DNA from: Desulfovibrio inopinatus DSM 10711
Lineage (GTDB): Bacteria > Desulfobacterota > Desulfovibrionia > Desulfovibrionales > Desulfovibrionaceae
Assembly (NCBI RefSeq): GCF_000429305.1
Contig: NZ_AUBP01000010.1
Span: forward strand, 147,325-211,324
Direction of reading: 5' to 3'
Length of the DNA: 64,000 nucleotides
In this document: one piece after another, positions 44,237 through 52,438 of the stretch
Numbering within the stretch: position 1 is the stretch's first letter
How the letters are laid out: every line of letters begins with the position of its first letter
Made by a program: the position numbers and the translations under genes
The notes under the pieces: generated by a model
Told to the model about the DNA's origin: nothing
Seen by the model: only the letters and a program-made list of their open reading frames with translations
Database searches by the model: none

Positions 44237-45484
44237 GTGAATATCCTTTTTTTGCATCAAAATTATCCTGGACAATTTAAACATTTAGCTCCACGTCTGG
44301 CTCAAGATACGGATAACACCGTCATCGCCATGACCTCAAGTTCTCAAGATGTCCAATCAAAAGATGAGAACATCACGTATATTCAATACGATCCTCCGAA
44401 ATCCGTGACCGATGGAATTCATCCGTACATAGCGAGTTTTGAAAGCAGTATTCGGCGAGGACAAAATGTCGTTCGCCAAGCGCTTCAATTGAAAAAGGAT
44501 GGATTTGTCCCCGATATCGTTTTGGCACATCCGGGATGGGGAGAGAGTCTTTTTATAAAAGATGTTTTCGATACCGCAAAGCTCGCTATCCTGTGTGAGT
44601 TTTATTATCACTTTCGTGGTGCAGATATTGGCTTTGATCCAGAATTTCCTCCCAAGCTCGATGACATGTTTCGTTTGCGAATCAAGAATTCGACGCAGCT
44701 TTTAGCTTTGGAAACAACCGATATGGGGATAAGTGCCATGCATTGGCAGAAGTCCTTGTATCCTTCAGAATTTCAATACAAAATTGTTGTGCAGCATGAG
44801 GGGATAGACACAAGCGTTGTTGTCCCGAATTCTGAAGCGCAGCTCCAGCTGGATGATGGAACGATATTTTCGGCAGGCGATAATGTGTTGACTTTTGTCA
44901 ATAGAAACTTGGAGCCTTACCGTGGGTATCATGTTTTTATGCGGGCATTGGAGCGCATTCAAAAAGAAAATCCTGATTGTCATGTCCTGATCGTCGGCGG
45001 AGATAGAGTGAGTTATGGACGCAAGCTGCCGAATCAGCAGACGTTCAAGGAAAAGTATCTCGCAGAAGTCAATGTCGACCGCGATCGAATTCATTTTATG
45101 GGGAACGTGCCGTATGAAACCTACCTCAAAGTCCTTCAGGTTTCACGAGCTCATGTGTACTTAACCTATCCCTTCGTATTGTCATGGTCCATGCTTGAAG
45201 CGATGTCCGCACAGTGCTTGATTATTGGCTCGGCAACTGCTCCAGTTACAGAGGTACTCAAGCACAAAAAAAACGGCCTGTTGTTCCGATTTTTCGATGT
45301 GCCAGGACTGGCAAACCTTGTCACTGAAGCCTTGCATGAACCAGAGAAATTTGTGCATCTACGCGAAAAAGCACGTTCTGATATGGTCAATAAGTTTGAT
45401 CTGGTAACGCGAACTCTTCCGAATCAGATTCGTCTTCTGGAAAAACTTCTGGGCAAAAAAGGCCGAACCGGCTCGCGTAAGTAG
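44237..45484 (+). CDS. GT4-type glycosyltransferase
   Basis: A 415-residue cytoplasmic glycosyltransferase of the GT-B fold. It begins VNILFLHQNYPGQFKHLAPR, a common GT4 start, so GTG 44237 is preferred over the upstream GTG 44207. The C-terminal half holds the donor-binding blocks VNRNLEPYRGYHVFMRALER, VLIVGGDRVSYG and SWSMLEAMSAQCLIIGSATA. It opens a plus-strand cluster with TPR, GT2/GT4 and surface-protein genes. It is likely involved in glycosylating a cell-surface polymer or protein. Confidence 0.9.
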   Translation: MNILFLHQNYPGQFKHLAPRLAQDTDNTVIAMTSSSQDVQSKDENITYIQYDPPKSVTDGIHPYIASFESSIRRGQNVVRQALQLKKDGFVPDIVLAHPGWGESLFIKDVFDTAKLAILCEFYYHFRGADIGFDPEFPPKLDDMFRLRIKNSTQLLALETTDMGISAMHWQKSLYPSEFQYKIVVQHEGIDTSVVVPNSEAQLQLDDGTIFSAGDNVLTFVNRNLEPYRGYHVFMRALERIQKENPDCHVLIVGGDRVSYGRKLPNQQTFKEKYLAEVNVDRDRIHFMGNVPYETYLKVLQVSRAHVYLTYPFVLSWSMLEAMSAQCLIIGSATAPVTEVLKHKKNGLLFRFFDVPGLANLVTEALHEPEKFVHLREKARSDMVNKFDLVTRTLPNQIRLLEKLLGKKGRTGSRK

Positions 45485-45501
45485 CGTTAACGGAGGATAT
45501 T

Positions 45502-46749
45502 TTGAATACGTCCTGCACTCTTGATGAGCTAACCACCAGAGAAGAAATGGCTCGAGCACTGGCTGAAGAGCGGTTTGATGATGCTCGGGACGCTGGGCTT
45601 TTACTATTGGGAGATGAGTGTCATCACTTTGAAGCGCTTTTGACGCTTCTCAATGTGGAGATGCGCCAGGGACGTCCAGAATTCGGGCTGCGATATGGCG
45701 ATAGGGCCGTTCGTGTTGCTCCAGATTCCTATACGGCTCGTATTTTGTTGGGATCGTGCCTGATGATGTTGAACCGTTTTGACGACGCCTTTGTGCATTT
45801 TGCGCATGGGCTCACACTCCGTCCTCACGATGAGACCTGTCTCAAAGGTGTGCTGAGAACCGGATTGGCTTTGGGTAAACAGACTGAATTGGAAGAGTAT
45901 GTTGTCACACTCTTTAGCCGCAACCCCAATGATAGCTCCGCGAAGCGGTATGCTGGCACATGGCTTTCCCGACTTTCCCAACCCGGACCTCGTGGTATTG
46001 CCACTGCTGTTTCACACGATACGATTGTCGGGTGTGTGTTTGATCCAGAACAACCGGACGTAAAGTGGACGGTGGAAGCCTTTGTTGAAGACGTTGTTCT
46101 GGCTCGTGGGAAAGCGAATCTCCCTGACTCCGGGATAGCGGAAAATGATATTGGCGACGGTGCTTTTGGTTTTCGTTTACGCCTTCCCAAAGGCGTCAGC
46201 GTTCGTCGTCTCCTCGTGCGTGTTCATGAAATGACATCCGATTGGTATGGTGTTCCTCTTTGTTTCGATGATTTGAACGTCGACCAGTTTGAGGGGCAAC
46301 TCAATATGGCTTGCGATGGCGTCTTGACTGGCTTTGCCCTGAATCGATCGGCTCCTCTTGAGCGTGTTGCTGTACGTTTCGAATCGAATACCGGGATGCG
46401 AAAAGAGGTAAAGGCCGACATCTATGATGGAAATTGGCTCATTCAAGGGAAAGGTGATGGCAGCTGTGGATTTCGTCTGGAATGGCCGTGGAAGCCTGAC
46501 GGTCCTGCTTTTGCACTGATCTCTGCACATTTTGGAAAATCCGACGAACCATTGCCAGGAAGTCCTATCGTACTCCATAACCCTCTCCGAGCTGCCGATG
46601 CCATGCAAGCTCTTGCGCGTTGTCTCGCTGAAAAAGAATGTCAGGATGACTTTTTTTCCTCTCCTCAAGAAGCGCGGTTGGCGCTACGGTATCTCCGAGA
46701 GCGCTTGCCCTTGCTTGTCTTACCGAAAGAGGAGGAGAGCGACGCATGA
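45502..46749 (+). CDS. TPR-like protein of the glycosyltransferase cluster
   Basis: A 415-residue protein. TTG 45502 is used as start because GGAGG lies 7 bases upstream. Residues about 15-150 are TPR-like helix pairs (PEFGLRYGDRAVRVAPDSYT, FDDAFVHFAHGLTLRPHDET). The rest shows two similar beta-rich segments with GAFGFRLRLPKG and GSCGFRLEWPWK, suggesting an internal repeat of a carbohydrate- or protein-binding module. No catalytic motif was seen. Its stop overlaps the next gene by ATGA, so it is tied to glycan assembly. Confidence 0.7.
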   Translation: MNTSCTLDELTTREEMARALAEERFDDARDAGLLLLGDECHHFEALLTLLNVEMRQGRPEFGLRYGDRAVRVAPDSYTARILLGSCLMMLNRFDDAFVHFAHGLTLRPHDETCLKGVLRTGLALGKQTELEEYVVTLFSRNPNDSSAKRYAGTWLSRLSQPGPRGIATAVSHDTIVGCVFDPEQPDVKWTVEAFVEDVVLARGKANLPDSGIAENDIGDGAFGFRLRLPKGVSVRRLLVRVHEMTSDWYGVPLCFDDLNVDQFEGQLNMACDGVLTGFALNRSAPLERVAVRFESNTGMRKEVKADIYDGNWLIQGKGDGSCGFRLEWPWKPDGPAFALISAHFGKSDEPLPGSPIVLHNPLRAADAMQALARCLAEKECQDDFFSSPQEARLALRYLRERLPLLVLPKEEESDA

Positions 46750-48761
46750 GGTATGTTGAAACATCCTTTCCCGGTGTGGCCGTTGTTATTCCGGTATATG
46801 CCGGCTTCAAGGAAACGCAGGCGTGTCTTGAATCTGTTTTGTCCTCTCGTGGGGCGCTTCCCTTTGAGATTATTGTTATTGATGACGCGTCACCCGAGTC
46901 TGAACTTCGGGAATATGTGGAAAGCCTGGCCGCTCACAATCGCATCCAACTGCATGTCCATGCAGTGAATCGAGGTTTCGTTCATTCGGCCAATAGGGGA
47001 TTGCAATTAGCCGGACGGAAAGATGTTATTCTTTTAAATGCGGACACGCGTGTACATGGAGACTGGGTCGACCGGTTAGCTGATGCCGCCTACGCTGAAA
47101 CGCGCGTGGGGACCGTGTCACCACTTTCCAATAATGCTACGATATTAAGTTACCCGCTTCCATGTGAAGAAAATCTTCTCCCTGATGATGCTGACGAAGT
47201 TGTTCTTGATACCATGTGCCAGTCCCGTCTCCATCGAATGCTCATTGAGATTCCGACGGGAGTGGGATCATGTCTGTACATTCGTCGTGACTGCCTTGAT
47301 GATACCGGGTACTTGGATCCGACGACCTTTGGCCAAGGCTACGGGGAGGAATGCGATTTTTGTATTCGATCTCGCCGATTGGGATGGAGTCATACCTGTG
47401 CCGCTGATGTCTTTGTATATCATGCTGGAGCCGTTTCCTTTTCGAGTGCCCGTGAAGCCAAATCGAAGAGGGGGCTTGCGTTGCTCAAAGAACGATACCC
47501 TGAATATCTTCCTATGGTTCATGCGTTCATTAAAGCAGATCCTTTGGCAACCATGCGACGTGTTCTCGATATGGAGCGCTTGGTAAAACGGCCGACAAAA
47601 CGGATTCTCTTGTTGAGTTTGAACTCATCTGGCGGTGTGGAGCGATTTATTCAGGAGCGAAGGACTGAACTGCAACGCAAAGGTGTGAAGGCTATTGTCT
47701 TGCGTCCGCCCAAAGCTGACGGAGAGTCAAATGATCTGGACAGATGGCGTGGAATCCTGGACTTTCCTGAAGAGTATGTATGCCCAAACCTTCAATACCA
47801 GTTGCCGGATGAATATGACCAACTTGTCGAAGACCTCAAACGATTGAATGTCTTTCATTGTGAAGTGCATCATTTTCTTGGAGCACATCCTGACATTCTT
47901 TCGCTTCCAGCAAAACTTGGTCTGCCGTATGACGTGATGGTTCATGATTATATTTGGTTTTGCCCGCGTATTAACTTGATTGACGCTTCAGGCAAATACT
48001 GTCAGGAACCGTCCATATCAGTCTGTAAGCAGTGTATTGATAAGTCGGGTCACTGTCTGGATGCCAACCTGGAGATTGAAGCATTACGAACGCGAAGTAC
48101 GACGTTTTTGCATGCGGCTCGCAAAGTTTTGGCTCCGTCACAGGATGCGGCCAAAAGAATGATGCATCATTTTCCAGGGGTACAGGTCGTTGCTCGCCCG
48201 CATCCCGATTTGGCTTTGCCCGATCATGTTTCTCCCCCTGCAGAAGGGAGCATTACCAAGCTTCGTATAGCCATTATTGGAGCAATCGGGAAACACAAGG
48301 GCTATGATGTTCTTTTTGACATGGTATTGGATGCTCAAGCGAGAAACCTTCCTTTGGAGTTCGTTGTTATCGGCTATACATGCGACGATGCCGCTTTGAT
48401 GCGAGCCGGGAATGTTTTTGTGACGGGAGAGTATACTGAAGAAGAAGCGGTTTCCTATGTCCGTGGACAACAGTGCCATGTGGCTCTTTTTCTCTCTGTC
48501 TGGCCAGAGACATGGTGCTACGCATTGAGCGTTGCGTTTGCGTCTGGGCTGTATTGTTTCGGATTTGATCTTGGAGCCGTTGCGGAACGTATCCGGGCAA
48601 CGGAATTTGGAGAATTACTTCCCATTACGACACGTCCGGAAGAATTGAATGACAGATTGACAGCGTTGGTTTTAGGCAAAAAATGGTGTGTACAACAGCA
48701 AAATTTTGAAGACTATGGGCAGGCATGCGCCGCTTTCGACCCAGTATCGAAGAAATTATAA
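46746..48761 (+). CDS. Two-domain glycosyltransferase (GT2 plus GT4)
   Basis: A 671-residue protein. Residues about 8-260 are a GT-A (GT2) domain, with VVIPVYAGFKETQACLESVL, the donor/metal motif LLNADTRV and the acceptor block YGEECDFCIRSRRLGWSHTC. From about residue 290 to the end a GT-B domain follows, with VERFIQERRTEL, PYDVMVHDYIWFCPRI and the C-terminal IGAIGKHKGYDVL and ALSVAFASGLYCFGF. A three-Cys segment (PSISVCKQCIDKSGHC) in the second half may bind zinc. The bifunctional layout suggests adding two sugars in sequence. Confidence 0.9.
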   Translation: MRYVETSFPGVAVVIPVYAGFKETQACLESVLSSRGALPFEIIVIDDASPESELREYVESLAAHNRIQLHVHAVNRGFVHSANRGLQLAGRKDVILLNADTRVHGDWVDRLADAAYAETRVGTVSPLSNNATILSYPLPCEENLLPDDADEVVLDTMCQSRLHRMLIEIPTGVGSCLYIRRDCLDDTGYLDPTTFGQGYGEECDFCIRSRRLGWSHTCAADVFVYHAGAVSFSSAREAKSKRGLALLKERYPEYLPMVHAFIKADPLATMRRVLDMERLVKRPTKRILLLSLNSSGGVERFIQERRTELQRKGVKAIVLRPPKADGESNDLDRWRGILDFPEEYVCPNLQYQLPDEYDQLVEDLKRLNVFHCEVHHFLGAHPDILSLPAKLGLPYDVMVHDYIWFCPRINLIDASGKYCQEPSISVCKQCIDKSGHCLDANLEIEALRTRSTTFLHAARKVLAPSQDAAKRMMHHFPGVQVVARPHPDLALPDHVSPPAEGSITKLRIAIIGAIGKHKGYDVLFDMVLDAQARNLPLEFVVIGYTCDDAALMRAGNVFVTGEYTEEEAVSYVRGQQCHVALFLSVWPETWCYALSVAFASGLYCFGFDLGAVAERIRATEFGELLPITTRPEELNDRLTALVLGKKWCVQQQNFEDYGQACAAFDPVSKKL

Positions 48762-48783
48762 TTGCAAAAGAGGAGAGGTATTC

Positions 48784-49644
48784 ATGCGTATGATTCGCTC
48801 GCAGCAGCCAGAGAGGCTGGTTGAAGAAGAAGCCCCCAAGACCGTTTCGCGGCCTTCCGTTTCCGCTGAAGCCAAAGTGATTCCCCTCACTGCCGGAATC
48901 TATGCCGTTAAATATACGAAACGAACGGTTAAACCGGTAGAAGTTTTTGGTGCGACGTTTCCCGCTATGCAAATCACCGCATTGCACTGCACGGTTGAAA
49001 AGCCGAAAGTCCGCATCTTGAGTGATGAAGTCGAAACGAGCGCTTGGCTTACCTCTCCGGGCGATGTTGTTATTCTTAAGGTAACAGATGATGATGCAAA
49101 AGTTTTGTTAACGACATATCGCCCTGCGGAGTACGAGAAAGGTGGTATGAAGGTTGAGTTCGTTAAGATCTCCCAGAGAAGCGAAGATGTGACCCCAGTG
49201 CAGCCTCAGGTGCAACCCCAGGTGGAGCCACCTGTTCCTACCGTTCGTCTGGCCGCCCACATCCAGAATGTGGGGGATCGTCGTATTGAACCGGGGCAAT
49301 GGGCTGGAGCACAGGGAAGCCGACTGCGTATCGAGGCGTTTTCCATTGAAGCCGCGGGCTTGTCTCCTCAAAGTCTTGAATATATGGCTATTGCAGCAAA
49401 CGGCGGACAAACTCGGTGGTCACCCATGGGAGCGTTTTGCGGTAGTAAAGGACGCGGAATCCCGATCGTGGCATTTGCTGTTCGGCTCAACGGACCAGCT
49501 GCCGAAGAATTTGACGTTGTTTATCAAGGATCTTTTTTCGATTCCGGTCCGGGAGAACCGTTCAAGAATGGAGAATTATGTCGGTCCGTTAAAGATAAGG
49601 ACCCACTTGAAAGCTTTATAGTTCGTCTCGTACGCAAAAAATAG
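48784..49644 (+). CDS. Two-domain protein with ChW-like C-terminal repeat
   Basis: A 286-residue protein without a signal peptide. An N-terminal beta-type domain (about 30-130) and a Pro/Gln linker (QPQVQPQVEPPVP) precede a C-terminal domain. The stretch LAAHIQNVGDRR, GQWAGAQGSRLRIEAFSI resembles the clostridial ChW (hydrophobic Trp) repeat, including the 'Hv-QN-G' and 'aG-G--lRlEai' positions, here without the Trp. ChW repeats occur in cell-wall proteins. ATG 48784 follows GAGGAG. It lies between glycosyltransferase and SGNH genes. Confidence 0.6.
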   Translation: MRMIRSQQPERLVEEEAPKTVSRPSVSAEAKVIPLTAGIYAVKYTKRTVKPVEVFGATFPAMQITALHCTVEKPKVRILSDEVETSAWLTSPGDVVILKVTDDDAKVLLTTYRPAEYEKGGMKVEFVKISQRSEDVTPVQPQVQPQVEPPVPTVRLAAHIQNVGDRRIEPGQWAGAQGSRLRIEAFSIEAAGLSPQSLEYMAIAANGGQTRWSPMGAFCGSKGRGIPIVAFAVRLNGPAAEEFDVVYQGSFFDSGPGEPFKNGELCRSVKDKDPLESFIVRLVRKK

Positions 49645-49735
49645 TGACTATATCGTACATGTTGCGCCGGGCTGGCTCCGCTGGTCCGGCGTAACTTTTT
49701 TCCAGTGCAGGCACACGGAAAGGTAAGACTGACGT

Positions 49736-50806
49736 ATGCGAACAATGCTGAAAATAGCAGCCGGTTTTTTCGGCATAGTGTTTCTCGTTGGTTGTCTTCT
49801 TTATGGACTCATTGTCTCGGGATACATAGGTTTTTCCCCTGATGACGAACATGTACGAGTGACAACGGAAATAGTTCTTCGAAAAAAGGCTATTGCTGTA
49901 GATAGAGGGCCCCATGCTCTCTTTGTCCTTGGTGGGTCCTCGGCTTTCGGGATTTCAGCGCAACAGATGGAGTCCGCTCTTGGTATCCCGGTACGGAACT
50001 TGGCTATTCACGCCGGACTTGGGTTGAAGTATCTCTTTTTTCTGGCGCGTGAGCAGTTGCAACCAGGCGACAGCGTTCTTCTCTCATTAGAATATATGCA
50101 CTATGTACTCGAGAAAGAATCAACGTTGGAATGGGGGCCACTTGTTTCTTTTCAATCAAGCCCAGAGTATGTGAGAGAACTTTCATATCTCGAACAAATC
50201 AAATATATTGCCGAGCTGTTTGTTTCTGAAGAGAGGGGGGCGTTTACCTGGCGTCCATCCAACCCATCTCAATCTGCAATTGAAGAAAAAACACCATACA
50301 TCAATCAATGGGGTGATTTTGTCTTTGATCCGAACACCACAATTGACCCCAAAGAATTGAATCAAAGTATTCATTCGTTTCGTCGCTTCTACGTCAACGC
50401 AATGACATCGCTGCTTCAGAATAAAACAACTATTGAATCGAGATCTGGAGCAAAATTGATTGTAGATTTTGTGAAGTGGTGCAAACATCATGGTGTGACT
50501 GTCTTAATGGTCTTTCCAAGTTCAGCAAAATTTTCAGATAATGAAGATGTTGTTGTCGATAAAGTTGGAAAAATGATACTATCATTCTACGATAATATCG
50601 ATGTTAAGACTCTTGTTAATATACACTCGTCGCAATTTAGAAATATTTTTTTATTTAATACATTTTATCATTTGAATGAAAAGGGAAGGAATGTGTGGAC
50701 AGATTTGATAATAAAATCAATTTTATCCCGTGATTTGCATAAACTAAATAGTAGTTCTCTGAATGATACGAAAATATATTGTAAAGTTGCAGATGGTAAT
50801 CTCTAA
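49736..50806 (+). CDS. Membrane-anchored SGNH-fold protein
   Basis: A 356-residue protein with one N-terminal membrane helix (FGIVFLVGCLLYGLIVSGY) and an extracytoplasmic domain. The SGNH/GDSL pattern is suggested by LGGSSAFGIS (block I Ser), VRNLAIHAGLG and the late FYHLNEKGRNVWT (block V His). This is the pattern of exopolysaccharide O-acyl-transfer or deacetylase-like proteins. A gap of 91 bases and slightly different base use (more AT-rich at the 3' end) set it apart from the upstream genes. Acylation of the exported glycan is an inference. Confidence 0.65.
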   Translation: MRTMLKIAAGFFGIVFLVGCLLYGLIVSGYIGFSPDDEHVRVTTEIVLRKKAIAVDRGPHALFVLGGSSAFGISAQQMESALGIPVRNLAIHAGLGLKYLFFLAREQLQPGDSVLLSLEYMHYVLEKESTLEWGPLVSFQSSPEYVRELSYLEQIKYIAELFVSEERGAFTWRPSNPSQSAIEEKTPYINQWGDFVFDPNTTIDPKELNQSIHSFRRFYVNAMTSLLQNKTTIESRSGAKLIVDFVKWCKHHGVTVLMVFPSSAKFSDNEDVVVDKVGKMILSFYDNIDVKTLVNIHSSQFRNIFLFNTFYHLNEKGRNVWTDLIIKSILSRDLHKLNSSSLNDTKIYCKVADGNL

Positions 50807-51129
50807 ACATTATGAAACTATTAAAGACGATCGTAAAAGTGGTCTCAGTGGGGAAAGAGCGCACGGTGATCAGATTGAACGAAGATATTGTAACGAAAGT
50901 GTCACTCGAAAAGGAGGATTTGTAACAAATCACAGTGTATTTGAAATGATAAGTTATTTTAGATGTTTAAAATGTATTCAGACTGTTTTTTCAAAAAAAA
51001 AAGATTTTTTTACATAAAATAAAAATTGTGTTGACAAAAAAGCTAAACAGTGTTTTTTGATTCATGCCCGCGTAAGTCGATGTCCTGTATTTTTTTTAAA
51101 CCCATTTAACGATCACGGAGGACGTATCT
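50807..51129 (+). other. AT-rich leader region before the RTX gene
   Basis: About 320 bases, very AT-rich near 50990-51060. No gene is supported. It holds the candidate promoter described separately and the strong ribosome site CGGAGG at 51115. Confidence 0.4.
51031..51061 (+). promoter_or_regulatory. Candidate sigma-70 promoter of the RTX gene
   Basis: A perfect TTGACA at 51031-51036 is followed, after 19 bases, by TTTGAT (4 of 6 to TATAAT). The gene start is 69 bases further. The long spacer makes this only a candidate, but the -35 box is exact and this gene has its own terminator. Confidence 0.4.
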
Positions 51130-52077
51130 ATGTCTACTTTGCCTGGCGGTCAGTCTGTATTTGATGAATTGGATCTGCCCCCTGAACAACAGTTGTATGT
51201 TGCTGGTGTTGTCGAAACCATTGCCAGCCAAACCGCTGATGGAACCATTCACACCAACGATGTTTCCACCGCCGCTGACACTCAGACCGGCATGAATTCA
51301 GTTCCTACAACTGACGGCTTCGATATCGCTTATTTTGACTATTCAAGCAGCACCCCGGGAAGCACGGCTGCTACGATGGGAAGCGAGCTTGATGGTGTTA
51401 TGGTGAAAGGCTCTGCCAGCATGGAGATTGAAGGTAATGCTAAAGCCAACGTTATCACCACCGATACAGGTAATGACACCATCGATGGCGGTGCTGGCGA
51501 CGATAACATCCTTTCCGGCTCCGGCGACGACGTTGTCTACGGTGGCTCCGGCGACGACGTCCTGAATACCGGTGACGGCGCCGACTACGTTGAAGGCGGC
51601 TCGGGCGATGACTTCATCGACTCTGGCGCTGATAACGATATCGTCCTTGGCGGTAGCGGCGACGACATCATCAACGGTAACACCGGCAATGACTCCCTCT
51701 ATGGTGGTTCCGGCGACGACACCATCTGGGGTGGCGACGGCGACGACGTTATTGTTGGTGACACCGGTAGCGACCTCCTTTACGGTGGCGCTGGCGATGA
51801 CATCCTGTATGGTGGCACCGGCGACGGCGACTTGGCCTCCGGCGACGACACCTTCTTCTTCATGACCTCCGAAGCTGGTACCGACGTTGTTTACGATTTC
51901 GAATCCGGTCAGGACACCATCATGATCTACAACGAAACCGGTTCCACGTTCGACCTGGCCTCCAAGGTCTCCGTGGTTGACGGCAACCTCGTTGTTGCGG
52001 TCGACAGCGACACGACGATCATCCTCGAAGGCGTTACGACCTTCAACGCTGCTGACTTCACGATCATCGACGCCTAA
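51130..52077 (+). CDS. RTX calcium-binding protein, likely type I secretion substrate
   Basis: A 315-residue acidic protein. Residues about 112-235 are a run of roughly a dozen RTX nonapeptides (GGSGDD, GGAGDD and similar) that bind calcium. A 110-residue N-terminal segment with no known fold precedes them. The C-terminal 70 residues ([18 protein letters not shown] and the final AADFTIIDA) carry the pattern of an uncleaved type I signal. There is no Sec signal peptide. ATG 51130 follows CGGAGG. Codon use is strongly biased (GGC, GAC, ACC), implying high expression. It is served by the ABC/MFP/TolC genes downstream, after a terminator. Confidence 0.9.
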   Translation: MSTLPGGQSVFDELDLPPEQQLYVAGVVETIASQTADGTIHTNDVSTAADTQTGMNSVPTTDGFDIAYFDYSSSTPGSTAATMGSELDGVMVKGSASMEIEGNAKANVITTDTGNDTIDGGAGDDNILSGSGDDVVYGGSGDDVLNTGDGADYVEGGSGDDFIDSGADNDIVLGGSGDDIINGNTGNDSLYGGSGDDTIWGGDGDDVIVGDTGSDLLYGGAGDDILYGGTGDGDLASGDDTFFFMTSEAGTDVVYDFESGQDTIMIYNETGSTFDLASKVSVVDGNLVVAVDSDTTIILEGVTTFNAADFTIIDA

Positions 52078-52101
52078 TTGGCGCATCTTCCATGACTTCC
52101 T

Positions 52102-52133
52102 GCCAACCGCCTTTCGGGGCGGTTGGCTTTTTT
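52102..52133 (+). terminator. Rho-independent terminator after the RTX gene
   Basis: GCCAACCGCC pairs with GGCGGTTGGC around TTTCGG, followed by six T. This is a strong terminator that separates the RTX transcript from the secretion operon. Confidence 0.92.
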
Positions 52134-52438
52134 GTTTACTTCAATAATGATGAATTAAATTCTTGGATTGTTCTTTCGTTTTTTGTGGTATAGAGCATTG
52201 CAAGTTTTTGCTGAGTCGATTAAAAGTAAAAACTTGATGGAGGATAGCCTCTTCCTCCGCTCTTTCAGTAATTCGTTAATACATTTCATGCTCGAAGCAA
52301 CCCTGTTACATCATAAGGCTATTTCCTAACGGATGTTTTCGTAATTCTTTATGTACGATGAGGATGCGGCTATTTGCGTTATATATTGTGCTTCATGCAT
52401 TCTCGTATAAGTTTGAGCCAGACGATGTGGAGTGAGAT
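52134..52438 (+). other. Leader region of the type I secretion operon
   Basis: About 300 bases with no gene. A promoter for the ABC gene must lie here, or read-through occurs. Purine- and pyrimidine-rich tracts near 52240-52262 could pair (GGAGGA with TCCTCC). Confidence 0.35.

Noticed and set aside
51470..51840. Regular short repeats suggesting a CRISPR array
   Set aside because: They are in-frame nonapeptide codons of the RTX gene, with no spacer pattern.
51343..52086. Antisense 247-codon frame across the RTX repeats
   Set aside because: It arises from the repetitive GGC/GAC codons of the RTX gene and has a low-complexity Val/Ala/Gly composition.
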